This document shows, piece by piece, positions 16,769 through 25,650 of a stretch of 64,000 nucleotides of DNA. Source of the stretch: Glutamicibacter soli (GTDB lineage Bacteria; Actinomycetota; Actinomycetes; Actinomycetales; Micrococcaceae); the NCBI RefSeq assembly GCF_003309065.1, contig NZ_POAF01000003.1, forward strand, positions 186,001 to 250,000. The letters run 5' to 3'. The notes under the pieces are model-generated. The model did no database searches. It had not been told where the DNA came from and was given only the letters and a program-made list of their open reading frames with translations. The first letter of the stretch is position 1. Every line of letters starts with the position of its first letter. Both the position numbers and the translations under genes were made by a program.

Positions 16769-16819
16769 CCCCTAAAAATCAACGAATGCCGGCGGCGGGA
16801 GATGAGACCCGTCCGCCGG

Positions 16820-16853
16820 ATTTCGTGCATCACAAGTCATACTCGCACGAAAT
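16820..16853. repeat. Inverted repeat between the thiolase and the membrane hydrolase
   Basis: ATTTCGTGC (16820-16828) and GCACGAAAT (16845-16853) are perfect 9-bp arms around 16 bases. It lies 52 bases after the thiolase stop and about 80 bp before the next start. It could be an operator for the next gene or a weak terminator; there is no T-run. Confidence 0.4.
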
Positions 16854-16932
16854 ACGCCGAAGCCCCCTAGACTTCAATTCCAGGAGCTGGACGGCAACAC
16901 CGCAGGCCGGCCCGGACCTACGGAGGCACCAC

Positions 16933-18654
16933 ATGGCCGAGCGGCTGGCGGTTCTCAAACCCTGGCGCATGCACTGGATCCCTGCGTTGGGCGCGCTGGC
17001 ACTGGCGCTGCTTTCGCTAACCCCGTCCATGCTGCCGCGCACCGCGGTATTCCAGGGAGTGCTCTGCGCCCTGGCCGCGCTGCTGGGATATGCGGCAGGA
17101 GCGCTGATCCGGTGGCTCTTGGTCTCTTCGAAGAGCGCGTCGCAGGAACCCCGGGCCGCTGGGCAGCAGGATGCCTCGTCGCCGGAGATTCATTCCGAAG
17201 CGCCGCAAGCGAATCCTGCCCCGCGTACCGCAGGGAAGGCCGCCGCAGTGCTCGGCGTGGTGCTGTCGGCCGCCGGGCTGGTGTTCTACCAACTCTGGCA
17301 GAACGACCAGCGAGAGCAGTTGGCGATGCCGCACCAATCTGCGTGGTCGCTGGTGTACGTCGTGCTGGTGGGTGTGGTTCTCCTGGCGCTGCTGCTGATC
17401 ATCTGCCGATTCGTTCGCAAGATTTCCCTGGCACTCATTGAAATCGTGGACAAGGTATTGCCACGGCGCGTCGCGGCGGTCATCGTCGTGGCGGCCATGG
17501 TGCTGGGGTTGGCGATGGTCGGCAACCGGGCAGTGGTGCAGCGCGTCGCCGGATCGTTGGACAACCTGTTCCTGTCGATCAATGACGAATTCCTCACCGA
17601 CCTGCAACCGCCCCATAATCCCGAACTGTCTGCGGGGCCCGGGTCTTCGGTCAGCTGGGCCGATTTGGGACGCCAAGGGCGCCTATTCATTTCCAACACC
17701 CCCAACAGCTCGTCGGTGGCGGCGTTCTCCGGCAAGGATGCCAAACAGCCCATCCGTGTCTATGCCGGGGCCGGAAAGGACGGCAACACGGAGCTCGCGG
17801 CCCAGGCCGCGCTGGCGGTTGAGGAGCTGCGACGCACCGGCGCATTCAACCGCGCGGTGCTCAACGTGGCCACCGGCACGGGACGCGGCTGGGTGAACGA
17901 GAACCAGATCCAGGCGCTGGAGTACATGTGGGGCGGCGATACAGCGACGGTCAGCATGCAGTATTCCTACCTTCCCAGCTGGATGTCATTCCTCATGGAC
18001 TCCTCACGGGCACAAGACGCCGGACGCCTGCTGTTCGACGCCGTGTATCGGCACTGGGTGCAGCTGCCGACCAAGGAACGCCCAAAACTGGTGGTCAGCG
18101 GGGAATCGCTGGGGTCCTTCGGTGCGGAGGCTGCCTTCAGCGGCGCTCAGGATTTCGCGACGCGCACCGATGGTGCGCTCTTTGTCGGCCCAGCCGCCGG
18201 CAACCGGCTCTGGCAGCGCTTCACCGATGAACGCGATCCGGGCAGCCCCGCGGTCCTCCCTGTCTACGAAAACGGGGACATTGTCAGGTTCTCCGCCGAC
18301 GGGGTCCACTGGCCGGGTTCTGGCACGTGGGGCGAGAGCCGGATCGGCTATCTCCAGCATTCCAACGACCCCATCAGCTGGGGAGATGTCGAAGTCTTCA
18401 TTTCCAAGCCGGACTGGCTGCGTGCCGGCCAGCGGCCGGGGAATATTCCATCGGCAATGGTTTGGATTCCCGTGGTGACCGGTCTCCAGCTATTGCTGGA
18501 CCAGGTGGCCTCCGGGATACCCGATGGCCAGGGACACGAATTCGGGCAGGTGCCGGTCCGAGCATGGGCGCAGATCCTTCCCTCTGGCCAGTGGACCGAC
18601 AGGGACACCGAACGCTTGGTGGAACTCTTGAAACAAAGCCAGCCAGCACGATAG
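16933..18654 (+). CDS. Membrane-anchored alpha/beta-hydrolase (large actinobacterial family)
   Basis: A 573-residue protein. The first 200 residues contain four hydrophobic spans (IPALGALALALLSLTPSMLP, GVLCALAALLGYAAGALIRW, then AAAVLGVVLSAAGLVFYQLW, and LVYVVLVGVVLLALLLIICR), plus a fifth near RVAAVIVVAAMVLGLAMVG. The remainder is a hydrolase domain with the nucleophile elbow VVSGESLGSFGAEAAF (Ser about 391). Related actinobacterial proteins are annotated alpha/beta-hydrolase family without a known substrate; esterase or lipase activity at the membrane is an inference. GGAGG six bases before ATG 16933 decides this start over the longer open frame. Confidence 0.75.
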   Translation: MAERLAVLKPWRMHWIPALGALALALLSLTPSMLPRTAVFQGVLCALAALLGYAAGALIRWLLVSSKSASQEPRAAGQQDASSPEIHSEAPQANPAPRTAGKAAAVLGVVLSAAGLVFYQLWQNDQREQLAMPHQSAWSLVYVVLVGVVLLALLLIICRFVRKISLALIEIVDKVLPRRVAAVIVVAAMVLGLAMVGNRAVVQRVAGSLDNLFLSINDEFLTDLQPPHNPELSAGPGSSVSWADLGRQGRLFISNTPNSSSVAAFSGKDAKQPIRVYAGAGKDGNTELAAQAALAVEELRRTGAFNRAVLNVATGTGRGWVNENQIQALEYMWGGDTATVSMQYSYLPSWMSFLMDSSRAQDAGRLLFDAVYRHWVQLPTKERPKLVVSGESLGSFGAEAAFSGAQDFATRTDGALFVGPAAGNRLWQRFTDERDPGSPAVLPVYENGDIVRFSADGVHWPGSGTWGESRIGYLQHSNDPISWGDVEVFISKPDWLRAGQRPGNIPSAMVWIPVVTGLQLLLDQVASGIPDGQGHEFGQVPVRAWAQILPSGQWTDRDTERLVELLKQSQPAR

Positions 18655-18736
18655 CAAAGCCTGCAGAGCATTCATGCAGAGCGGCAAAGAACGATCCGAA
18701 CCGAGTTCGAGAACCCGAACCCGTTGAGTCCGGCAG

Positions 18737-19297
18737 CTAGTGCCACAACGGCTCTCGCGCGACAAAGTTGCCCAACAGCGCAGGATCGAGCTCGATCATC
18801 TGCGCATTGGCCAGCGGCGGATGCGCTTCACCGCTCAGCGCGGTCAGCACCGAGCCGATCCAGGCTCCGTGGCTGACCACCAGCACCCGCTGCTGCGGAT
18901 GCTGCACTGAAATCTTGAACAGGACGTTCACCCCGCGCTGCACCAGATGGTCCTCGGGTTCGCCCACCTCCATGAGCAGGCGGCGCTGTTCATCATCCAG
19001 GCCCTTCACCAGGCGGCCCTCGGACTCGCCGAAGTCGCGTTCCATCAGTTCCGGGTTCTCCTGGACCTTGGCGATCCCCAGCGCATCGGCCAGGATCTGC
19101 GCGCTTTGGCAGGCCCGGAACAACGGCGACGAATAGACGGCATCCCACGGACCATCGCAGGACAATTCGGCCGCCAGCGAGTGGGCCTGGGCGATGCCGG
19201 TGGCATTCAACGGCAAGTCGCTGCGGCCGTGCAGCCGCTGCGCGCGGTTCCATTCGGTTTGGCCATGGCGGATCAAGACGATCGTTGTTGCAGTCAT
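18737..19297 (-). CDS. Histidine phosphatase family protein (phosphoglycerate-mutase-like)
   Basis: A 186-residue branch-2-sized histidine phosphatase. The catalytic RHG motif is at residues 9-11 (IVLIRHGQTEWNRAQRLHGR), the acid residue follows in PELMERDFGESEG, and the second histidine is in VLVVSHGAWIGSVLTALSG. The family removes phosphate from small molecules such as sugar phosphates or nucleotides; a specific substrate cannot be assigned. It lies about 48 bp downstream of a metallophosphoesterase on the same strand and is probably in one transcript with it. Confidence 0.85.
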   Translation of the reverse strand: MTATTIVLIRHGQTEWNRAQRLHGRSDLPLNATGIAQAHSLAAELSCDGPWDAVYSSPLFRACQSAQILADALGIAKVQENPELMERDFGESEGRLVKGLDDEQRRLLMEVGEPEDHLVQRGVNVLFKISVQHPQQRVLVVSHGAWIGSVLTALSGEAHPPLANAQMIELDPALLGNFVAREPLWH

Positions 19298-19345
19298 TGT
19301 TCTTCCTTCGTGGGCGCTTTCGGGGCAACGCGGTTTGTCGTAGGT

Positions 19346-20164
19346 TCAGCGGCCCCGCAGGGCGAGATAGGTTTCGGTTCGTTCCTGCGACGGGCGCATC
19401 TGCTCGGTGGACGCAGGCACCGACACCACGCATTGGGCGCTGATGCGCAGCACCGAGAACCAAGCGCAGTCCTCCTGGACGACCTCCGTCGGGGCGAAGG
19501 GGTTCATGTTGTAGGAGGTTGCCGGCGCCATGAACACCGGGGTGTTCAGCAGCTGGCTGGCTCCACTCTGGTGGTAGTGCCCGCACAGGATCGCGCGCAC
19601 GTCGCTTCCCGCGACCAGTGCTGCCAATGCTTCGGGATTCTCCAGCCCGCGCCCGGCCAGGGCGGCGGAGAAGGATTCCAGTGGCGGATGGTGGAGCAGC
19701 ACAACCGTTCCCTTGGGTGCGGCGACGGACAGCAGCCGATCGAGCCAGGCCCGCTGGGAGGCATCGATCCGGCCTTGGGCCTGCTGGAATCCGCCGCTGT
19801 CCAGTCCGATGATGCGCAGCCCGTCGATGTCGTGCACGGTATTGGCCGGATGCGGTCCGGTGGACAACCTCGTGGTGTTGAACAGCGGGCCGATCGATCC
19901 GGCGGGATCGTGGTTCCCGGGAATCGTGATGATCGGGCAGCCCAGCAGGTACTGCGCCTCGGCCAGGATCCTGGCCGCATCCGAGTGGATCGCGGCCCCG
20001 CGGTCGGCCACGTCCCCGGTCAGCACCAGCGCGTCGGGTTTCAGCTGCTCCGCGGCGCCCAGTGCCCGGGCCAGCCGGCGCCACGGATCGATTGTCCCGT
20101 ACAGCAGCCGGGCATTCCCGGTGAGATGGGTGTCGCTCAGGTGCACAATTGTCAGTTGATCCAT
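19346..20164 (-). CDS. Metallophosphoesterase (CpdA/3',5'-cyclic-nucleotide phosphodiesterase-like)
   Basis: A 272-residue calcineurin-like phosphoesterase with all five metal-binding blocks: LSDTHL (Asp10, His12), LTGDVADRG, IPGNHD, LLHHPPL and CGHYHQSG. Size and block spacing match the CpdA class that hydrolyses cAMP or related phosphodiesters with two metals. ATG 20164 is preceded by a long GGAGGGAGGGG purine run. It is the first gene of a minus-strand pair with the histidine phosphatase. Substrate is an inference; Icc-type phosphoesterases are broad. Confidence 0.85.
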   Translation of the reverse strand: MDQLTIVHLSDTHLTGNARLLYGTIDPWRRLARALGAAEQLKPDALVLTGDVADRGAAIHSDAARILAEAQYLLGCPIITIPGNHDPAGSIGPLFNTTRLSTGPHPANTVHDIDGLRIIGLDSGGFQQAQGRIDASQRAWLDRLLSVAAPKGTVVLLHHPPLESFSAALAGRGLENPEALAALVAGSDVRAILCGHYHQSGASQLLNTPVFMAPATSYNMNPFAPTEVVQEDCAWFSVLRISAQCVVSVPASTEQMRPSQERTETYLALRGR

Positions 20165-20270
20165 TTTTCTCCCCTCCCTCCGTACTGCTTTCCCTCCATT
20201 GCAACGGCCGCCGCCGACATCCGGGTGAACTCCACGTCGACGACATATGAAGAGGCCCGGAATGCTTGGA

Positions 20271-20291
20271 TTCTCGTATAACGAACGAGAA
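20271..20291. promoter_or_regulatory. 21-bp inverted repeat upstream of fabH and the phosphoesterase
   Basis: TTCTCGT (20271-20277) and ACGAGAA (20285-20291) are perfect 7-bp arms spaced by 7 bases. The element lies in the divergent 248-bp gap, about 120 bp before the fabH start and 107 bp before the phosphoesterase start. It looks like an operator; the regulator is unknown. The rest of the gap holds no gene. Confidence 0.45.
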
Positions 20292-20412
20292 GCGCCGATT
20301 TCCCGCGAATTTTCCCAAAATATATGCCATCTTGAGCATGTGAACGGCAAGTAGCGTGCAAAACGACTAACCTTAATGGAGGCAGCATTTAATCCACCAA
20401 GGAGCAACATCC

Positions 20413-21363
20413 ATGACCGGCAGCAAAGTCGTCGCTTTTGGCCACTTCCAGCCAGAGCGCATCGTGCCAAACACCGAGCTGGAAAAGCTCGTGGAGACCA
20501 GCGACGAATGGATTGTGCGCCGCGTAGGCATCGAGGAACGCCGTTGGGGCACCGGAGTCGAGACCGTCGATTCCATGGCCGTCAAGGCCGCCAAAATGGC
20601 GCTGGACAATGCCGAGGGCATCACCGCCCAGGACATCGACATGATCGTGCTGGCGACGTGCACCGCGACCGACCGTTCGCCGAACATGGCCGCCCGCGTC
20701 GCCAACGCCCTTGAGATGAACCAGGGTCCAGCCACGATGGACATCAATGCTGCCTGCTCGGGCTTCACGCACGCTGTGGGTCTGGCCCAGGGTGCCATCG
20801 CCGCAGGCACCGCGACCAACGTCCTGGTCATCGGCGCGGAAATGCTGACCGATTACACCGACTTCACCGACCGCACCACCTGCGTGCTGACCGCCGACGG
20901 CGCCGGCGCGTTTGTCGTGACAGCTTCCGAGGAGAATGCGATTTCCCCTGCGGTATGGGGTTCGGTGCCTTCGCTGTCGGATGCCGTGCGCATCGAAGCC
21001 GAGAACGACATGAAGTTCGCGCAGAACGGCCAGAGCGTCTACCGCTGGACCGTGACCCAGCTGCCGAAGATCGCCTCGCAGATCATCGAGCGCGCCGGAC
21101 TGCAGCCCGAGGAAATCGACGGAATCATCCTGCACCAGGCCAACTTGCGGATCATCGAGCCGCTGGCCGAGAAGATCGGTGCGCCGAATGCCCGCGTAGC
21201 CACCGACATCGTCTACTCCGGCAACACCTCGGCCGCTTCGGTGCCGCTGGCGCTGTCCAAGCTGATGGCTTCGGACGAGCCGCTGCCTTCGGGGTCCAAG
21301 GCCCTGTTGTTCGCCTTCGGCGGCGGTCTGGCCTACGCCGGCCAGGTCATCACCATTCCATAA
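20413..21363 (+). CDS. fabH: 3-oxoacyl-[acyl-carrier-protein] synthase III (KAS III)
   Basis: A 316-residue condensing enzyme with the full Cys-His-Asn triad: Cys115 in DINAACSGFTHAV, His in IILHQANLRII and Asn in VYSGNTSAASVPLAL; the C-terminal ALLFAFGGGLAYAGQV is also typical. It starts fatty-acid elongation by condensing acetyl-CoA or branched acyl-CoA with malonyl-ACP. No fabD, acpP or fabF is adjacent, unlike the usual actinobacterial fab cluster, so this may be a second, stand-alone copy. The window also encodes a branched-chain 2-oxoacid dehydrogenase that would supply branched primers. AAGGAG lies eight bases before the ATG. Confidence 0.9.
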   Translation: MTGSKVVAFGHFQPERIVPNTELEKLVETSDEWIVRRVGIEERRWGTGVETVDSMAVKAAKMALDNAEGITAQDIDMIVLATCTATDRSPNMAARVANALEMNQGPATMDINAACSGFTHAVGLAQGAIAAGTATNVLVIGAEMLTDYTDFTDRTTCVLTADGAGAFVVTASEENAISPAVWGSVPSLSDAVRIEAENDMKFAQNGQSVYRWTVTQLPKIASQIIERAGLQPEEIDGIILHQANLRIIEPLAEKIGAPNARVATDIVYSGNTSAASVPLALSKLMASDEPLPSGSKALLFAFGGGLAYAGQVITIP

Positions 21364-21381
21364 TCGACGCCTAAATCAGAA

Positions 21382-21411
21382 AGCCTGTCGCCATCGGCGG
21401 CAGGCTTTTTT
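21382..21411 (+). terminator. Rho-independent terminator of fabH
   Basis: AGCCTGTCGCC (21382-21392) pairs with GGCGGCAGGCT (21396-21406, one G-T wobble) over a 3-nt loop and is followed by six T residues. It lies about 18 bases after the fabH stop. Confidence 0.9.
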
Positions 21412-21632
21412 GTACCTTCCGCAGCTTTCGCCCGGCCAGTATGTGGAAAGGCTGAACGCACCTGCGACCCGCGGATCGTTGTGCCACGATGAAATTGGTG
21501 GATAAAGCACAGCTTCCCTGGAAGAGAGGTCTTCGGTCCGTCGGGAAGCAGACAAGAATCGGAGTTTTCCGAATCTGTCCAAGACTGCGGCTATCCATTG
21601 TCCACGTTGTCCTTGTTGCGGAAAGGAAAGAC

Positions 21633-23354
21633 ATGAAGACAGTCAGTAAAGCTATTGTCGAGTCCCTCGCGGAATACGGTGTCACCCACGCCTGGGGTGT
21701 TGTCGGCGATGCTCTTAACCCGCTGACCGACGCAATCCGTGAAGAACCTTCCATGGAGTGGGTTGGCGTACGACACGAGGAAGCCGCTGCGTTTGCAGCC
21801 GGTGCGCAAGCCCAGCTGACAGGGCGTCTTGGGCTGTGCATGGGAACGGTGGGCCCGGGATCGATCCATCTGCTCAACGGTCTCTATGATGCCAAGAAGT
21901 CCCATGCCCCGGTCTTGGCCATTTGCGGCCAAGTGCCTACCTCGGAAATTGGCAGCAGTTTCTTCCAAGAGGTCAACAACGATCTTCTATTCAGCGACGT
22001 AGCGGTTTTCGCGCAGACAGTCACCTCGGCCGACCAAATGCCGCAGCTTCTGGAACAGGCTGTCAACGCCGCCATCTCGAACCGCGGTGTGGCCGTGCTG
22101 ACCGTGCCGGGGAACGTGGGCGGCATGAAGCTCGAAAAGAACGTCCGCCCGGCCAAGTTCACCCCGCAGGCGGCGCAAGCCGCTGCGCCGCTGCGACAGA
22201 TTGATGAGGCCGCCCAGGTATTGCAGGATGCCCAGAAAGTCACCTTGCTGGTCGGGATGGGTGCGCGCGAAGCACGCGCCGAGATCCTCGAACTTGCCGA
22301 ACGCTTGCAAGCTCCCATGGTGCTGACGCTCAAGGCCAAGGAAAGCTTGGAATCGGGGAACAACTATCAGGTAGGGCAGACCGGCCTGATCGGCAACCCC
22401 GCAGCGGCCGCTGCATTGGACGAAGCAGATGTAGTATTCATGATCGGAACCGATTTTCCGTACAGGGACTGGTACCCCAGCGGGAAGACGGTCATCCAGC
22501 TGGATATGCGTGCCGAGCACATTGGCCGTCGCACCCAGGTTTCGCACGCGCTGGTCGGGCATGTCGAGCCGTCCTTGAAACAACTGTTGCCGAAACTACC
22601 AGCCGGACGCGCGGACAAGCATCTGGCATCGATCCGCAAGCAATACGAGCGCTGGTTGGAACGCCAGGGCAGGATCACCGACCCGGATCGCGACCGCGGT
22701 CTGGTGGGAAAAGTCCGTAGCCTGGTGGAGAACCCGGAGGAGTTCATTCGTCCGGAAGCAGTCGCTGCCCAGCTGGACCAGAAAGCAGCCCGCGACGCGA
22801 TATTCACCGTCGACACGGGAATGTCAACGGTTTGGTTGTCGCAGTTCATAGAGATGCGGGGCGAACGGCGCCTGCTTGGGTCCTTCAATTTGGGCTCCAT
22901 GGCCAACGCCATGCCTCAAGCTCTAGGGGCGCAGGCGTTGGATCGTTCGCGGCAGGTCATCGCCAACTGCGGCGACGGCGGACTGATGATGCTGCTCGGA
23001 GATCTGCGGACAGCCGTGACCTACAAGCTCCCGGTGAAGTTCATCGTCTACAACAACGGCCGTCTGGGAATGGTCAAGCTTGAGCAGGAACAGGGCGGTC
23101 TCGAGGAATTCGGCACGGAGCTGGACAATCCCGATCTCTCCCAAGTCGCACATGCAATGGGCATTAATTCCCAGCTGGTCACGAAGCCCGAAGACATCGC
23201 GGCTTCCATTGATGCAGCGCTTGCCAGCGATGGACCGTATCTGCTCGACATCCGTACCAATCCTCAGGAGATATCCTTGCCGCCGAAGACGACTGCGTCT
23301 GATGCCTGGGGGTTTGCGATCGCCAAGTCGAAGGAAGCAATCGAAAGCCCTTGA
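21633..23354 (+). CDS. poxB: Pyruvate oxidase-like TPP enzyme (PoxB/YdaP type)
   Basis: A 573-residue thiamine-diphosphate enzyme, the same length as E. coli PoxB. Domain order: N-terminal PYR domain with the activating glutamate in VRHEEAAAFAAG, central FAD-type domain (VTLLVGMGAREARAEILELA), and C-terminal PP domain with GDGGLMMLLGDLRTAV and VYNNGRLG, the metal-TPP motif. PoxB oxidatively decarboxylates pyruvate to acetate and CO2, feeding electrons to quinone, usually in stationary or stress conditions. ATG 21633 is chosen for its GAAAGGAAAG ribosome site; the frame is open 144 bases further. Acetolactate synthase is the main alternative, but the C-terminus is PoxB-like. Confidence 0.85.
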   Translation: MKTVSKAIVESLAEYGVTHAWGVVGDALNPLTDAIREEPSMEWVGVRHEEAAAFAAGAQAQLTGRLGLCMGTVGPGSIHLLNGLYDAKKSHAPVLAICGQVPTSEIGSSFFQEVNNDLLFSDVAVFAQTVTSADQMPQLLEQAVNAAISNRGVAVLTVPGNVGGMKLEKNVRPAKFTPQAAQAAAPLRQIDEAAQVLQDAQKVTLLVGMGAREARAEILELAERLQAPMVLTLKAKESLESGNNYQVGQTGLIGNPAAAAALDEADVVFMIGTDFPYRDWYPSGKTVIQLDMRAEHIGRRTQVSHALVGHVEPSLKQLLPKLPAGRADKHLASIRKQYERWLERQGRITDPDRDRGLVGKVRSLVENPEEFIRPEAVAAQLDQKAARDAIFTVDTGMSTVWLSQFIEMRGERRLLGSFNLGSMANAMPQALGAQALDRSRQVIANCGDGGLMMLLGDLRTAVTYKLPVKFIVYNNGRLGMVKLEQEQGGLEEFGTELDNPDLSQVAHAMGINSQLVTKPEDIAASIDAALASDGPYLLDIRTNPQEISLPPKTTASDAWGFAIAKSKEAIESP

Positions 23355-23408
23355 ACCGGCACTGCCCAGAATCGCATCTGGTCTGGAGAGCTCGAACGCA
23401 TCCCTTGG

Positions 23409-23456
23409 CAGACTGCGCCTCGGGGCAAGTCTTGACTTGCCCAGAGGCGCAGTCTG
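23409..23456. terminator. 22-bp near-perfect hairpin after poxB
   Basis: Bases 23409-23430 and 23435-23456 form 22-bp arms with one mismatch around a CTTG loop. It lies about 55 bases after the poxB stop and 150 bases past the end of the minus-strand DUF6480-like gene. There is no T-run; strength alone suggests a terminator or transcript-stabilising hairpin. The remainder of 23355-23604 shows no gene. Confidence 0.55.
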
Positions 23457-23604
23457 CAATCTCGAAGTCTGCATCGTCACTGCCACTCAGAGACACAACG
23501 GACTTCCGCAGGAGAAACACCCCTGCGTTCGGGGAAGCGTTTTCTCCCGGCAACCGGACCGTGAGGTGTCCGAAGCTGCTGGAAGGTCGCAGTCCCCGAA
23601 GTGT

Positions 23605-23808
23605 CTACTCTTCGTGCCCTTGGTCCCCGCTCATCGATCCTTCTGCCGGCGGTGTTTCTCCGGGCGGCACTCCGCCACCCGGTTCCAAGCCAGTGATTGT
23701 CTGTTCCAGAGGGTCGGGGTTAGAGGAAGCCGCCTTTTCCTGACTTGATGCCCCACCCGCGGCGTCCTTCTCTGTTTCGCTTTGTTTGTCGAACTTGTTG
23801 TTCTTCAT
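23605..23808 (-). CDS. DUF6480-like small disordered protein
   Basis: A 67-residue hydrophilic, Pro/Gly/Glu-rich protein. The central string [20 protein letters not shown] is the hallmark of the small actinobacterial family I know as DUF6480; the N-terminus is Lys/Glu-rich ([20 protein letters not shown]). No fold or catalytic residue is predictable, and the protein is probably intrinsically disordered. AGGAG is seven bases upstream of the ATG. It follows the PfpI gene by 55 bp on the same strand, a placement among stress genes (PoxB, PfpI) that suggests a stress role. Family membership is from memory. Confidence 0.7.
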   Translation of the reverse strand: MKNNKFDKQSETEKDAAGGASSQEKAASSNPDPLEQTITGLEPGGGVPPGETPPAEGSMSGDQGHEE

Positions 23809-23863
23809 TGAAAAGCTCCTTCGGGATTTCTATACCTTGCTCGCGTTAGTTGTCCAGGGCCGA

Positions 23864-24418
23864 TTAAGCACCGAGCTCCTCGATGATCGCGGCATTGAAC
23901 GCTTCCAGATCTCCAGGGTTGCGCGAAGTGATGAGAACGAAATTTTGCGCCGAGCACCGGAAAACTTCCTCGTCCACCCACTGTCCGCCAGCGTTGACCA
24001 CGTCTGTCTTAATTGACTTATACGAAGTCAACGTCTTGTCCCGGACAAGCCCGGTTTCCACAAGCAGCCACGGACCGTGGCAGATCGAAGCCACCGGCCG
24101 TCCGGTGGCGGCGAAGGACTGGACAATGCGCTGCGCCTCGTCGTCAAGACGCAGATTATCCGCATTGAGCGTTCCCCCAGGGATCAGCAGCAGGTCGAAT
24201 TCCTGCTCGTCCACGGTCTCCAAAGCCATGTCAGCTTCGAGAATCTTGCCCTGGTCCCAATCTCCCACCAAGGTTTGGATCTTCTCCTTCCTGGGAGCAG
24301 CGACCTTGACGTTTGCTCCGGCAGACCGAAGCGATTCGACCGGACTGGTCAATTCGTCTTGCTCAGCGCCACGATTGGAGACCAGAACGAGAACCTTTTT
24401 ACTGGACAAATCAGCCAT
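23864..24418 (-). CDS. PfpI/DJ-1 family protein (YhbO-like protease or deglycase)
   Basis: A 184-residue class I glutamine-amidotransferase-like protein. It has the elbow cysteine in PVASICHGPWLLVETG (Cys113-His114), the conserved acid near NRGAEQDELTSP, and the usual middle strand FDLLLIPGGTLNADNLR with C-terminal EEVFRCSAQNFVLITSRNPG. Members protect against stress, with reported glyoxalase, deglycase or peptidase activity. It starts a minus-strand pair with the DUF6480-like gene. Confidence 0.85.
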   Translation of the reverse strand: MADLSSKKVLVLVSNRGAEQDELTSPVESLRSAGANVKVAAPRKEKIQTLVGDWDQGKILEADMALETVDEQEFDLLLIPGGTLNADNLRLDDEAQRIVQSFAATGRPVASICHGPWLLVETGLVRDKTLTSYKSIKTDVVNAGGQWVDEEVFRCSAQNFVLITSRNPGDLEAFNAAIIEELGA

Positions 24419-24945
24419 CGGCTTTTCCTTTCCTCTAGGTGTTCACAGCCAACACTGCTCTGCCAGCACGGGTGGCACAAGAAGCGGTCAGGAAGTCCTC
24501 AGGCGCGGTCCCCAGCGAGAGTGCTTCACTTGTCTCGCCCTTCGTTTGATTTGCCCAGCTCTCTCCGCGGCGCGAAGATCCTCACCGGCGTCTGTCCGGA
24601 ACGCGGTACGGAGCACTTAGCTTATGGTCACGGCATTGCAACACCGGTCTTCGACGTGCGGTGTGATGTCCATCAATGCTCATCGGACAAAACGCAAGTC
24701 AGGGCTGTGGACCCGTTTCCTCCGGATAGAACACCCGTACGGGTATCCCAAAAGTTGCTCGAAGATACTAAGCTGTAGATGCCCGAGCGCCTCGAACGTG
24801 AGGGACGAGGACCGGTGTCCCCCAAGCACCGATCCACGTCGGCGATGCTGCAGTCCCCCAAGCGCAACATCGCCCCTCGGGTATTCAGCAGCCCGCCAAG
24901 AGCGGCTCCTTGACTCACGAGCTCTACACTGCAAGACTCGTACTC
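24419..24945. other. Non-coding gap, 527 bp
   Basis: No frame here has a convincing start, length or family motif on either strand, and GC is lower than in the neighbours. It must contain the promoter of the minus-strand pfpI gene and that of the plus-strand GntR operon. Near the GntR start, TCACGAG (24915-24921) and CTCGTGA (24943-24949) form 7-bp inverted arms 21 bases apart, which could be an autoregulatory operator overlapping the GTG start. Confidence 0.4.
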
Positions 24946-25650
24946 GTGAACCTGTCAGACAGCTGGACACCCGGACAGCAACCCATTGAACGCCGCTCCG
25001 CTGCGGAAGCAGTTTTCCTCTCCCTGCGCGCGGCCATCGAAGCCCAGGAAATCCCGCTCGGCACCAAGCTGGGATCCGAGGCGAGCCTCGCCGCGGACTA
25101 CGGCGTGAGCCGATCGGTCATCCGCGAAGCCCTGCGGTCCTGCGCCACCCTGGGACTCACCCGCACGGAGACCGGGCGCGGCACCTTCGTGATCTCCCAC
25201 CGCCCCACCCGCGAGCTCAAGCTGGGCACCTTCTCCTCGGACGACCTGCATGAGGCCCGCCCGCACATCGAGATCCCCGCCGCGTCCCTGGCCGCCAGCC
25301 GGCGCACCGCCGAAGACCTCGAACGGCTGAGCGGGCTGCTGGACCAGATGGAGCACGAAGACGATCCGGCAGCCTGGGTCGAGCTGGACGCGGCGTTCCA
25401 CGCCGCCATCGCCTTGGCCAGCGACAACTCGGTGTTCACCAAAATCGTCAGCGACATCCGCGAAGCCATGTCGCGCCAGTCCGAGACCGTCAACCTGGTT
25501 GCCGGCCGCACCGGCCCGTCCAACGAGGAGCACCGCCTCATCGTCCAGGCCATCGCCGACCAGGATCCGGACGCCGCCGCGCAAGCCATGAACGGACACC
25601 TCAGCGCCGTGCACCATGCCATCACCACCATCGTCAGGAGCAGCAAGTGA
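24946..25650 (+). CDS. GntR-family regulator (FadR subgroup) of the asparagine operon
   Basis: A 234-residue regulator: GntR winged helix at residues 20-85 (AVFLSLRAAIEAQEIPLGTK, then SLAADYGVSRSVIREALRSC and GLTRTETGRGTFVI) followed by an all-helical FCD-type ligand domain with metal-binding-like residues (ELDAAFHAAIALASDNSVF, NEEHRLIVQAIADQD). I choose the GTG at 24946; a TTG at 24910 is in frame. Its stop overlaps the asparaginase start (GTGA), so regulator and operon are translated together and it very likely controls asparagine/aspartate use in response to a carboxylate or amino acid. Confidence 0.8.
   Translation: MNLSDSWTPGQQPIERRSAAEAVFLSLRAAIEAQEIPLGTKLGSEASLAADYGVSRSVIREALRSCATLGLTRTETGRGTFVISHRPTRELKLGTFSSDDLHEARPHIEIPAASLAASRRTAEDLERLSGLLDQMEHEDDPAAWVELDAAFHAAIALASDNSVFTKIVSDIREAMSRQSETVNLVAGRTGPSNEEHRLIVQAIADQDPDAAAQAMNGHLSAVHHAITTIVRSSK

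Noticed and set aside
24419-24945. Short frames in the gap before the GntR operon
   Set aside because: Cys/Arg/Ser-rich translations without start signals or family motifs on either strand.
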